64,000 bases of DNA, from positions 23,992,393 through 24,056,392 of the forward strand of contig NC_083568.1 in NCBI RefSeq assembly GCF_019925205.1, read 5' to 3'. Both the position numbers and the translations under genes were made by a program. The stretch comes from Metopolophium dirhodum. Taxonomy: Eukaryota > Arthropoda > Insecta > Hemiptera > Aphididae. Numbering within the stretch: the first letter of the stretch is position 1; the number at the start of each line of letters is the position of its first letter. Positions 39,435 through 49,959 of this stretch are shown here, in pieces. The notes under the pieces were generated by a model. The model was not told where the DNA came from and searched no databases. It saw only the letters and a program-made list of their open reading frames with translations.

Positions 39435-40515
39435 CAGGGCTTGCATTTGAAAAAAAAATATTGTTTTACGTTATTTACAATTAAAACGTTATACAAATTT
39501 TGAGTTTATCGTTATTCAAAATTTAAACGTTATTCAACTTTTGTGTTTATCGTTATTCAGAATTAAAACGTTATACAATTTTTGCGTTTAACGTTATTCA
39601 TAATTAAAACGTTTTACAATTTTTGCGTTTATCGTTATTTAATATTTAAAAGCATTTAGATACCCGTTTTAAAAGTACACAGGCCGCAATTAAAAAGTAT
39701 ATGACTATGACCTTTTTTGGGGACATAATTTCCCTATTCTGAGTTTTAAGTAGGTATTGTGTAATTTTATTTATTTAATTAAATGGGTTAGATAACCCAA
39801 TTACATATTATTTACAAAATATAGAGTACAGTGATACAGATTAAATTACAATATACATAGTTCGTAAAGAAATGGAAACAAAATAAATGATAAAACAGTA
39901 TGATGATAATTAATCTTAAGTTATAAGTGATAATGTATTATTGAATTTAATAAATTGCCTAGGCTCTAAGGACTTTATTATAAAATAATAAATATAAAAT
40001 ATACGATTACACAAACACTGACGACTGAACAAATCTGAGCAAACTGATCACCGAACACAATAGTTGAATAACTTGAATGGTATAAATTCCGACCGTAGTA
40101 CAGATAGTACAGTACAATATTATCAGAGTATCACTATTATTAGCTATTGGTAATTAAATTATTCTATTAATACCTTCTTATTAAATTTTAAAATAAATCT
40201 AATACGGGATCTCTCGGATAGGCCGGATACGGGATAAAATTAATTCTTGGATCGAATAAATAATTGAATAATACTAAGTATTATTAAATAATTGGAGATT
40301 AATTATTTTGTTTAATGGAATACAATATATACCGTTTTGCGTTATGTTTTGTTTAATGATATATCATATATTTTGTTAAACGTTACGTTTTGTTTTGTGT
40401 TATTTATTTATTTATGTTTATCGTTTTTCGTTATAATTACGTTTACAAATTTCAATCGTTTTTTATCAAATATAACGTTATAATCATAACGTTATTATAA
40501 CGTTTGCAAGCCCTG
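39435..40515. mobile_element. Non-autonomous hAT-type DNA transposon, 1,081 bp
   Basis: Terminal inverted repeats are CAGGGCTTGCA (39,435-39,445) and TGCAAGCCCTG (40,505-40,515). Both sides are flanked by the identical 8-bp target duplication ATTATAAC (39,427-39,434 and 40,516-40,523). An 8-bp duplication with a CAGGG-type end defines the hAT superfamily. The interior has no transposase frame. It is rich in AACGTTA palindromes near both ends, which may act as subterminal transposase sites, and carries a 41-bp tandem array near its left end. The intact duplication suggests a fairly recent insertion. Confidence 0.85.
39479..39642 (+). repeat. 4 x 41-bp tandem array inside the hAT element
   Basis: Units start at 39,479, 39,520, 39,561 and 39,602. 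Each begins AATT(A/T)AAACGTT and contains a (T)TTT(A/C)(T/A)CGTTAT-like second half. The period is exactly 41 bp. Confidence 0.8.
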
Positions 40516-40523
40516 ATTATAAC

Positions 40524-41735
40524 TAATAAATTATGTGTATGGGTTTTGTTGTGAAGTCTAATAATATATACCTATTGCTGTTAAATTCAAAACCACAGTA
40601 CATATGCATTCAATAAATTAATGTTTGAAAAATAATAATATTATATTATAGATAACTCGTACGAATTTTATTTTTTTTTTGAAAAGAGCCTTTTTTATTA
40701 AAACGCGCTTCGATATCTTACGTGAGAGGCGTCAGTGTTCTCTTACATTACAATAAACAATTCGCAAAATAATTTATTTTTATTCTCTTATTAATTTTAA
40801 AACTGTTATCTCCGTGCTATAATAATAAAACGTGATCTATATAACTGTTATATTTTATCTTATAGAGCCAAGTCCGTGTTCGTTCAGGATCGCTAATTTT
40901 TGTTTTTAATAAGTCAGCAGAGAGCGTCTCGACAGTGTTGTAGTGGCGCCGTTCGTCCGAGTACATTATAATGCGACTTAATTTTTTTTTTTTACACTAA
41001 CGGAGACATACCATGGTCGGGCACCATATTCGATCCTTCGGCCACGATCTGATTCCTCTCAGGTCAGATTTGCCAAGTTGTACGCCCAAACCGAGTTGTG
41101 CACTCAATAGCTCACTGATAGTAACATATAATTATATATATGTACTCGAAACGTACATGAAAATTTATTCCGAAAAGTGTTGGCGTTTTTGAGCATTTTT
41201 TTTTTCCATTGTTTCAAATCATTACAAAGCAATATTTTCAATTTTCATAATAACAACGATTATACGTGGGTTACGAGTGAAAAAAAAGGTTCCGTGTTTT
41301 TTTTTTTTTTTAATCGTTTTAAATTTGTACACATATTTTGAGCAAGAATTTAGTTTAATCCCAGTAATAATAAATGATGTACACGAAGCAAAAAGATTCG
41401 ATGTCTTTGAAATTAACAAATTCGATAATATTTTACATGGATTAACCATTGTCTATTTACTGTATAGCTTTTTTTGTGAATAAAAAGGTTCCCTAATAAA
41501 TTTAAAATGTATATTTTAAAGTAAAAAAGTCCTGATTCTACGTTATTACTACAAACGATACAGTAATAATATGAAGCTTAAACATGTTTTTTCTTAACTT
41601 TTTGTGTTCAATAACACAAGTAAAATTGAAATTTTAAAATGTTATCATTTATATTTTAACTGTTCTGACTATTTATTTTACTTATTTGAGTTTTTATACA
41701 TTTTTACAATACTGAAATATAGTTAATTGCTGATT
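40524..41735. other. Non-coding DNA between mobile elements
   Basis: The segment 40,690-41,110 is richer in G+C than its flanks (for example TTCGGCCACGATC near 41,038) and may be another repeat, but no ends are visible. A minus frame at 41,222-41,449 runs into a poly-T/poly-A run and is not supported. Confidence 0.35.
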
Positions 41736-41747
41736 TAATGATATACA

Positions 41748-42017
41748 GGGGGACGGAGTGGCTGCAGAGCGGACTAAAGTGCACCGTCGCCGGTTCAAAA
41801 CCTGGCCACAGGCGGAACTTCTCTTCGGGCAGTCATGGTGTCTGAAGAGAGAGACAGCCATCCTCCACTGGGGCATGGCAGATACTACGGGTGCCCACAA
41901 GAAAATTCTTCCAAACTAACAAACTCACGTGTTTAAACCTACAGAACCCTCTCCCACAGTTAAAAACCAACAATGGCCTAAGTTGGTGCGGGTTAATTAA
42001 TAAAAAAATAAAATTAA
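41748..42017 (+). mobile_element. tRNA-derived SINE, ~270 bp
   Basis: The head holds RNA polymerase III promoter boxes: box A-like TGGCTGCAGAGCGG (41,759-41,772) and box B GGTTCAAAACC (41,792-41,802), spaced as in a tRNA with a Leu/Ser-like start. A non-tRNA body and an A-rich tail (about 41,999-42,017) follow. Target duplications TAATGATATACA (41,736-41,747) and TAATAATATACA (42,018-42,029) match at 11 of 12. SINEs move with LINE-encoded enzymes; decayed LINEs occur at 20, 25 and 55 kb here. Minus frames over it are not genes. Confidence 0.85.
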
Positions 42018-42029
42018 TAATAATATACA

Positions 42030-42414
42030 CAATATTTTTTATTATGTTGGCTTGACTTGTATAAAAATCCTAAAATATATTAATTTGTACATTAATTTGA
42101 TAAAACTACAATTACACCGGTGCTTTAAATAATTCTTCTATCAACTATCTATTATTGTTAAAATATATAATTTATTAGTTATTTTTGGCAATAATATAAT
42201 GTTACTATATTAGTATAATTAAGTTTAAGAGAAAATGTTGAAAACAATAGAAAAATAAGGACATTATGGCAGAAAAAAAACAAAATGGCACACTTAGGGA
42301 GGGGTTGTAAAAATAAACATTACTTCATTGTTATCACAAAATAATTTGTAAATGTATTTATTAATTTGCTACAAAATTCTAACCTTTCTCATAACTAATT
42401 ATTAGTAATAACTG
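42030..42414. other. AT-rich spacer
   Basis: Nothing was recognised between the SINE and the next element. Confidence 0.5.
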
Positions 42415-42997
42415 CAGGGTTGGGATTTTATAGCACTTAACATTGCATAAATATGCGCTATATTATTACCTTAAATATCGCTAAATATGCGCTAAAAACA
42501 TGCAATAAAAACAACAAAATATGCAAAAAAAATAGTAAATTTATTAATTAATAATTTTTTAATCACTCACAAATTATTATAGGTAGTTCCAAGATTTGAA
42601 ATAATTTAGTCACTCTGATTAGAATCTAAATGAATTGACTATACAACGCATTAAACGCTCGTTCGTTGATAATCGGTGATTAATAATCGCAGTAGAAATC
42701 GACAAAAAAAACCCAACAAAATCAGCAGATAACAAAAATTAGAATCAAATACCTAATACAAAATTATCATAATAATTCGATTGACAAAAATCTAAAAACA
42801 CGTTTACTAAAATATAATTGCATAAAATATGACCGATTTTGATTCAAAAACAGGTAAAAATGCAAAAAAGTCCATAAAAAGCAAAATAAAATTTTTAATT
42901 TGAGTTCTCTGTATTATGAAAATACATTTTTAGATTACTCTGCTATTTTTTAAGCATCTCATAAGAAATATGCAAATGCTATAAAATCCCAACCTTG
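42415..42997. mobile_element. hAT-like MITE, 583 bp
   Basis: Ends form a 21-bp terminal inverted repeat with one mismatch. The left starts CAGGGTTGGGATTTTATAGC (42,415) and the complement of the right starts CAAGGTTGGGATTTTATAGC (ends 42,997). The interior is AT-rich with many ATATGC and GCATA words and no open frame. The CAGGG start fits hAT, but the 8 bp on each side do not match, so the target duplication has decayed or the ends are slightly off. Confidence 0.75.
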
Positions 42998-43083
42998 GTA
43001 AAAAGTAATATTATAAGACTGAAATAAATAAATACTATTTTAATTCCCTTGATATTGGATTGTTATTTTATGGTTGCCAATAG

Positions 43084-43262
43084 CATAGACCTTTTACTAA
43101 TAGACCGAACCATTTCATGTTACCACCGAGTCAAAATAGGTGGCGCTTTACTAAACGGGCTGTATCACTATGTCAGCTCGCGACTATCAATACTTTTGGT
43201 ATAGGACGAGCCAGTCTATAAGTTAAAGGTAAAGGTGTATATAGCAATTATTATAGTCTATG
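43084..43262. mobile_element. Small foldback element, ~180 bp
   Basis: The outer ends are CATAGAC (43,084-43,090) and GTCTATG (43,256-43,262). Inner arms 43,089-43,111 and 43,208-43,230 are complementary at 17 of 23 positions. The interior is G+C-richer than the flanks. It looks like a small MITE, class unknown. Confidence 0.5.
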
Positions 43263-43659
43263 ACCAGGGTTTATGGTTAATAGCAATGACGGTATACAAT
43301 GGTAAGAAATATGATTTTGAAGAAAATATAGAAACTCATTGTTGACGGTATATAATATAATAAATACGTACATAACATTATAAAATATCCCATAGAAACA
43401 TTATGCATTACTCATTATAGAACAGTAATCAGTGTGAGATAGTAAACTAATCGCGTGAAAACATTTCCCGTTGATATCACTTGATTAAGTTCACTCTGTA
43501 GTCGCTGCAATTTGTTATGAAAATATTTATCATAGTAAAATTCTATATCATTATGTCGATCTGACGAACCAATGTGCTATGAAAATTGTGCAAGTAGTCG
43601 TAGTTAAGTTCAAATCTTTAAAATGTTTAAATCGATTAAAAATATTAATATTTATGGAA

Positions 43660-43755
43660 GTCAATTTTTTTTTACTGGAATTAAATTTTACGTGTCTGAA
43701 ACACGCATCATTATAATTTAAATGCATTCATCGCTCAGAATCTAAAAAAATACAA
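43660..43755 (+). repeat. Family X right-end fragment
   Basis: CGCATCATT, then ATTCATCGCTCAGAATCTAA, matches the right end of the 17.4-18.8 kb copy, where the sequence is CACATCATT...ATTCATCGCTCCGCTCAGAATCTAA. A 5-bp block is missing here. Confidence 0.6.
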
Positions 43756-46700
43756 AATAAATGTACAGTAATTTTTAACTATATATTTTTATTTGCGTCG
43801 AAAAATCAGGGACGTTATGAGAAAAAATAATAATAATAATCAACCAATCATTATTACTATTGAAATACCGATGAAAAGTCGATTGATGCCTTTTTGATGT
43901 CTTTGAATCTTACATAATACAAAAAATAAAATATTGCAAAAAAAAATAACAGTTCATTTAAATATTTTTTTCATTTCACTCTCAATCATTTTAATTTTAA
44001 AATTCTTTTTTCTTTATTTGAACCTTTGAGAAATACCAATAAAATATACAATCTAAAATATTATTTTTTTTCTCTAGCTCCCAATTAGTAGTGATAGTAA
44101 TTATAATATCAACGGTAATATTAATCATTAGTACATATAATTGTATAGCGTGCATTGTATAACCTATAAACAGCATTTTACTACTAAAATGTGTAATTTA
44201 TTTCATAAATTAAATTTTATTTTTACGTTAGAAAAATTGTATGCAACTACAAACCAATTTTAAATTAAGTTGTTTGACTTGGACAACAGTCAAAATTATA
44301 AAGTTTCCACAAAACTAATAAAATAGTTATTCCACGACTGCTATTAATTTAATAGTATATTTTCTTAGTCATATAAACAATAAAATAATGGAGCATATTT
44401 TATTTTTTCTCCAAATCATATTGTTAATTTACTGTTGTTCATTACAGAAACTTTTTAGGATTCTAGTAGGTATGTAAAAAAGTTTCAAAAATGTCTGTCG
44501 TAGTTTATTTTTTTTTTTGTTTCCCTTTTAATATATTGGATTCAGCCGTAGCATAAATAAGACAGTCAGTGGACAAAGGTTACTGTAAAACTCTAAAGAA
44601 ATATATATTAATATTTATAATATAATAAATACATATTATATTCAAATTCGGGACATGTTACGAAAGCATTCCACCTCGAGATGTGAAAAAAAATATGAAA
44701 AATGTTGTTTCGATACTATTCAACACTATTGAATTTCGAAACTTTACCAGTCAGTGTGATTTATTTTCTAATATTAGTATTCGATAAACGAATAATAATA
44801 CAATACACATATTTTATTGACGTTCAAGTGGGTACCACATTGCCACATCGTTCAATTTAATTTTACGAAAACACGAAATCGTATTCATGTTTATGCTTTG
44901 TAACGGAAACATTATTTTACTCGATATATAATTCAGTTGATCATTTGTATTAACAAAATACAGAAACAACCGACTATTATAATATGGTTCGTAATTTTAA
45001 AACACACAGTGCTTGTGGTTAAATTGTTTTCAACAGTTTAAGGTTTAACCAACTTAATATGATTATGTTAATTTCGACGAAATAAATAGTCAGTCAGCTG
45101 TATCTTATTTGGATGTGGTACTAAATCGATTGTGTTAATTGGACGCACTCGTCGTACGCAATACATTTCAAACAATCGGACCTACATGAAAACTGTGTTA
45201 AAAAATTCGCTTTGAAAATTCACACGAATCGTATTGAAATGGCGTACACAAAGCTCCGTTTATATATATCAAAAAATATCGTTTTACTATCATAGTTTCG
45301 TATATTGATATTTTCACGAATTTATAAGCCAATATTAATTATAATATGTATGTGGTGTTGTCCTTGCTTGTTGGTTAGTAACATAGTCAAACTGCACAAA
45401 AGTATTAGTTTTATAAAATCACTGGGAAACAGTTGATGTAGTTTGTACTTCGAAGAGGAAGTAACTATTCGAACTTATTCAGTAGGTAGTTAGTTTCTAT
45501 CAAAGTGTGTGAAATAACTACAGTAGATGACTGTCAATTCTTTTTTAAAATTCAATAATTTATTAAACAACCAGCAGGTGATAACTTCTAACAGAGCAAA
45601 AATAATTGTGTTAGTCGTTGTAATAATAAAAATAATAACAAAAAAAATTCCAAGTAAGTTTCAATTTGATGGTAAGAAATACAATTATCGATGATTTATT
45701 TGAAAGTGATTATTTACCAATACAAATACAACAGTATAGTAAAGTTTATACTGAAAGTGAAAAAAATCTTACCATCTTTATATAATCATAATATATAACA
45801 CGGTTTCTGAAATGGGTCTTTATACACATTTTTTTTATACATCCCTCAAAATTATTCAATATTTTTATTTTAATATACAGCGTGATCAAGTTTGCATTAA
45901 ATATTTTGACCAGACGATCGTTTACTTGATTCTTGTTTTTTTTTTTTACTGTTTGATATTGCTCTATAATACTACATAATATTGCACTTGTTACTGAAAA
46001 ATTAACATTATTAACCTTTTATTCTTGTTTAACCTTTTTTATAGTTTTCAAAAATTTAAATTCTTCAAAAATAAGAATGTAATGTTCAGTTATTTAAAAT
46101 AGCCACAAATCAAATATTTAAGTTCATACTCGTGTGTCTGAAATATTTAGTTTTATCTTAAATTGTGACCATACTGTATATTATTGTGAGGTTGTTATAA
46201 AATAATGAGTGATCGATGAGATGAAAGATGATAGGATTGATTATTATTATCTCTCTGCGGTTTTCATCGGAGTATTTCCAACCACTAATTAATCTTTAAT
46301 AATTCAATCCTACTACAATATTTACTGATCGTTCAACTTGAATAAAATGAAAATATTGTACTATATTGTCTAATTGTTTTGTAATTTTTTTTTATACCTA
46401 CTGAAAATTAAGTTTTTTTAAAATATTCTATGTTGATTTAATTTTTAATTTATGTCTTTACTCACCGTAGTGGTTTTAAATTATAAATAATTCGTCATTG
46501 GAAAAAAAGCGTGAAAGGTGGTAGTGTTTACAAAAAATTTTAATATTTTTTTAAATTATAATTACTTATGTGCATATTATAAAATATGCACATATGTTAT
46601 TGAGGGTAATGTTTTTTTTTTTAATAGTAGTGTAGCTCAAAATGTATACATATATGTATTGGATTTCAAGTACATGCATTTATTTTAAGGTTAACATACC

Positions 46701-47010
46701 CATTTCTTTGAATCGACAAATATGGCATGTGCTGTGAAGTTTTTTTTCAATTTGTTCGGTTCTATTTATTTTACTCAGTTGGCTTATATTTCATATCATA
46801 TATAGTTTTAGTCTCTAACACAACCGTAGTCACGCTGGCAGGTACCTGATCATTGGGTCATGAAATGATTCAATAAAATACTGATACACAAATTTCCACA
46901 GCGATGACTTTTGAAAAAATACCTAACATAATATTATACGTTTATTTTTAATTAAACAAATCAATAACTAGTTCAAAATCAGGAAGATAATTTTTTTATT
47001 ATTATTTACT
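43756..47010. other. AT-rich non-coding DNA
   Basis: No gene seen. It contains a TATACAGCGTGATC motif near 45,883 resembling repeat ends elsewhere, and the hairpin listed at 46,568. Confidence 0.45.
46568..46593. repeat. Perfect 11-bp stem, 4-nt loop hairpin
   Basis: ATGTGCATATT, loop ATAA, AATATGCACAT. All 11 pairs match. It is surrounded by poly-T and AT-rich text. No terminator role is claimed in a eukaryotic setting. Confidence 0.5.
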
Positions 47011-47019
47011 TATATAATA

Positions 47020-47505
47020 ACAGCTGATTCCGCAAACTTCGTTGCCTGTAGACAACTAAAACTCTTAAAAAAAATTGTGATTCTTCGACTCCCTTTGGGT
47101 ATAACTCACTGCAGTATGTGCAAAACACCCACCCAGGTAATCAATCTAACTATGTCGGATCGCTGACAAAATGCAACTCAGACACCTTGGTATGTCATGT
47201 GCACAAATTCAATTTGACGCATGCTTGCCCGATTAACCAATGACAACCAATAATAAATACTAATTTCTACTAATTAATTCTCCTATAACCAATAGCAACC
47301 ATTTTAATCGTAAATCTCAAAATCTCTGTTTGAACACCTCCCAGGATTGGACCTACCGGGTCCATTTGTAAATCTAAATCGTCCCGGGAACCACTCAAAC
47401 TCACATAAAAAATTTCATCAAAATCGGTCCAGCCGTTAAGGAATGCACTATAAGGACACAAGGACAGACAGAAAAATTTAATATTCATTTTTATATACAG
47501 CGTGC
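47020..47505 (+). mobile_element. Transposable-element relic, class unclear
   Basis: Starts near GATTCCGCAAACTTCGTTGC (47,027) and ends near TATATACAGCG (47,493-47,503). The text TCATCAAAATCGGTCCAGCC, then GTTAAGGA and ACAAGGACAGACAGA, is a pattern I know from the 3' parts of many hemipteran and lepidopteran repeats. Base composition differs from both flanks. The 72-codon minus frame across it is not taken as a gene. Confidence 0.5.
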
Positions 47506-47510
47506 AGCAA

Positions 47511-47562
47511 AAGTCGGTTCCTCAATTTAATAATAATAAGCAGTTTTTCAGGGAATCGACTT
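47511..47562. repeat. 11-bp inverted repeat
   Basis: AAGTCGGTTCC (47,511-47,521) and GGAATCGACTT (47,552-47,562) pair at 10 of 11 positions around a 30-nt AT-rich loop, directly after the preceding relic. Confidence 0.45.
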
Positions 47563-47569
47563 ATGTCGC

Positions 47570-48540
47570 TCTGTGTATTATATAGATTAATTTTAATTTG
47601 GTTATAATGACATATTATTATAATATCTGTTTTCATTTACTGCGCTTTAATCATAGGATATTTTAATCATGACGTACTGTACACACACATAGTGTGTTTC
47701 CGTATAAATGTATAAACGTATCTAATAAGCCTATGCATATTTATAGAAATAATGCGTTGCATATAAATAGGAATTATTTACAATTTCTCTTTGTGGATAA
47801 AACCTAGACGAACTGTTTCTCCGAAAACTGCAACCGACTTAATACGTCAAATACAATTCGTAAGATACGTCTTATGATTAAACCTTCGTTTTTTTATGAC
47901 ACTAATATAATAATATCTTTGTTGGTCGAAGTCATACAAAATAATAAATTATGTGCTGGTATATGAATAACCGTAGTATGAGGTCTATTGCGTACTGAGC
48001 TAAAAATGATATTATATTCAGCGTTCGGATAAAACGTAACGGAGCCGATAAATTAACCAATGGTATAAAGCGATAGGTAGATATTCTGTATTATATTATA
48101 TTATGAAAAATCGATCTGTCTCCGAGACACAATACTGAATGGAAAAAAAAAATAATAAAATAAAAACCACGAACAAAAGTGTTAAAACGTGTTTTTCGCA
48201 TATTGCAGGCGGTGGAGGTATTATTATAATACATTTTACAGGGTTCGACGTGAAACCGTAGGAATTATTTTAATTGATTTTCTCTTACAATATACAACAC
48301 GAAAGCCGTACCGATTTTCCCGCGGGTGACACGAAAAGCTCTCGTTTTCACCGTTCGACGATTGTAATAATAACGATAATAGAAATAATAATTATTTTTA
48401 TTTTATTAAGTCTCGTGGTTGTAGATAACCAGTTATATTAAAGCCAGTGAAATATTTATGTGGATACAATAAAACGCGAAATATCTTCAGGAAGGCAACA
48501 AGTCGTATTCGATGTATATTATTATATATAAATTAATATA
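47570..48540. other. Non-coding DNA leading to a CpG island
   Basis: AT-rich at first. From about 48,170 G+C rises. An acceptor-like TTTTTCGCATATTGCAG near 48,208 is followed by ~120 open bases, but without other support. Confidence 0.35.
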
Positions 48541-48706
48541 GTATACAAAACCGGTAGGGGGGGGAGGCGGGAAGACCGTCTCATTTGGAAAACTTTTTGA
48601 ATTGATCTAACAGCCCGTGAACGGACTTTAGCGACGTACGGCTACACACTGACGGCGGCGCGACTGGGCAAGTATAATATAGAGACCATCTAGCAAGAAT
48701 AGAGGT

Positions 48707-48818
48707 CACACACACACACACACACGCACACACACCCGATACGTACGTTATTTCCATAAAACAGTGTTATTGCAATAAGTTTGTTCAGGACAGAATCTGT
48801 GTGTGTGTGTGTGTGTGT
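48707..48818. repeat. (CA)n and (TG)n pair
   Basis: (CA)n at 48,707-48,735 with a CG interruption, and (TG)n at 48,798-48,818, 62 bp apart. They are complementary and could fold into a hairpin or cruciform just upstream of the candidate TATA box at 48,891. Confidence 0.8.
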
Positions 48819-48890
48819 TTGCGCTCCGGTTTATACCGTTGAAATGATAATGACTAAATGGCCTTTGCCGATCAAAGACCGACCGCATTA

Positions 48891-48900
48891 TATATAAATA
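48891..48900 (+). promoter_or_regulatory. Candidate TATA box
   Basis: TATATAAATA in a CpG-rich context. The expected start, about 30 bp on, falls in CGCACAGACC, a weak pyrimidine-purine initiator. The ATG at 49,188 would then have a ~265-nt leader. Confidence 0.3.
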
Positions 48901-49187
48901 CATACACGCGCTGCCGATAACGCACAGACCCAGCCACCGCCGGGCGCCACCGATCTCCGTGACTTAAATAACTTTTGGAAATTTGTGCGTGCGTGTGCGT
49001 GTGCGAGCGCAGAGATATCATATTGTCGTTGTTTATCGTGGACCGGAAACGGTCACCGTCCGGCGGTGGTGTCCGATTTTGTTTGTCGACGGGTCCCCGG
49101 ATCCGCACCACTGTAACCGAGAAACGGGAGTCGCAGATAATGCGATAAACATATCCGCCGCACAAGAAACCATCTTATCGAGTGGTG

Positions 49188-49382
49188 ATGATTAAATCGT
49201 GTTTATTGTTAACAATAATGTTTGTTATCGCGCGCCGCTCCGTCGTAACCGCGAGTGGGTGTCGGCGACTCTGGAAGGCGCGGAACGAGCGACGCTCAAC
49301 AATAGATATTATTAGTTGGAGTGATTGGTCATCATCAGTCGCGGTGTTGTACCAAGCTCAACTCATCGAAAGTTTACGTTAA
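49188..49382 (+). CDS. Unrecognised frame with signal-peptide-like start
   Basis: The ATG at 49,188 (G at -3) opens 64 codons beginning MIKSCLLLTIMFVIARRSVV and then TASGCRRLWK. A Lys near the start, an 11-residue hydrophobic core (CLLLTIMFVIA) and small residues at VVTAS/G fit a secretory signal or a membrane anchor. The rest is polar with two Trp and no known motif. It may be the first exon of a spliced gene, though no strong donor is visible. Not recognised. Confidence 0.25.
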   Translation: MIKSCLLLTIMFVIARRSVVTASGCRRLWKARNERRSTIDIISWSDWSSSVAVLYQAQLIESLR

Positions 49383-49665
49383 TTTTCAATGTATTATTTT
49401 CAGCACTTTGCTGCCGGAAAAATCGTTACATTTTATTGAAAACTCGTACGTACTTGTACATATAACATTTTGGTGTTTTATTGACATAAAATTTTAAATA
49501 ATAAAAAAAAAATAGCCAGACTCTAAGATAAACGCGTGGTGGTAGCATGAGGTGTACGAAATCTTGTTGCGTCGCGTTACTGCATAATGATAATAATAAT
49601 ATTATTTACACTGATAGAAAAATAATTATAATTATTATAATTATTATTAGTGTACCCGTTGCCAA

Positions 49666-49699
49666 TTGGCCGGCGCGTCGTATAGGCAATTTCGGTACA
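49666..49699 (+). repeat. 34-bp GC-rich duplicated block, copy D
   Basis: Counterpart of 31,131-31,164, sharing TTGGCCGGCGCG, TATAGGCAAT and GGTACA, with 29 of 34 identical. Text before and after is unlike copy C apart from AT-repeats upstream of both. Confidence 0.6.
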
Positions 49700-49916
49700 C
49701 CGAAGCGTAGGTGCTATTATTAATTCTACAGACGCATAATATTATTATTCAATTTGAGAATATTTCGTTGTGAGGACGACGACATGCGTGTCAACTGACG
49801 TGACGCTGTTTTTAACATCCACCGATGTCAAATTCGTGAATAATTTCGAATAGTCAAAAGGAGATCGGAGACCGCTTCGGTTATATCAAAGCGACCACTC
49901 TGCCTACCAAGTAAAA

Positions 49917-49954
49917 TTAATTATTTTCCTTCGTTGCGGATGGCAATAATTATT
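49917..49954 (+). repeat. Possible third copy (E) of the composite motif
   Basis: TTAATTATTT (49,917-49,926), 20 bp, TAATTATT (49,947-49,954). The spacer includes CTTCGTTGCGGATGGCA, close to CTTCTTGCCCGTGGCA at the same place in copy B. The flanking CGAT and CAG of copies A and B are missing. Homology is suggestive only. Confidence 0.35.
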
Positions 49955-49959
49955 ATTTT

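Larger units (their letters stand above)
48541..49420 (+). other. CpG-rich island with promoter-like features
   Basis: Contains an 8-G run (about 48,557), a (CA)n tract (48,707-48,735) and a (TG)n tract (48,798-48,818) that could pair with each other, a TATATAAATA at 48,891, dense CpG to 49,290, and a signal-peptide-like frame at 49,188. Taken together it resembles the promoter and first exon of a gene on the plus strand. Confidence 0.35.

Noticed and set aside
40690..41110. Mid-G+C segment with an acceptor-like TTATCTTATAG as an exon
   Set aside because: The frame closes within 35 bases and no donor fits; more likely an old repeat with lost ends.
41694..42030. Two minus-strand frames over the SINE
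   Set aside because: They are antisense to a tRNA-derived SINE with target duplications; no protein-level support.
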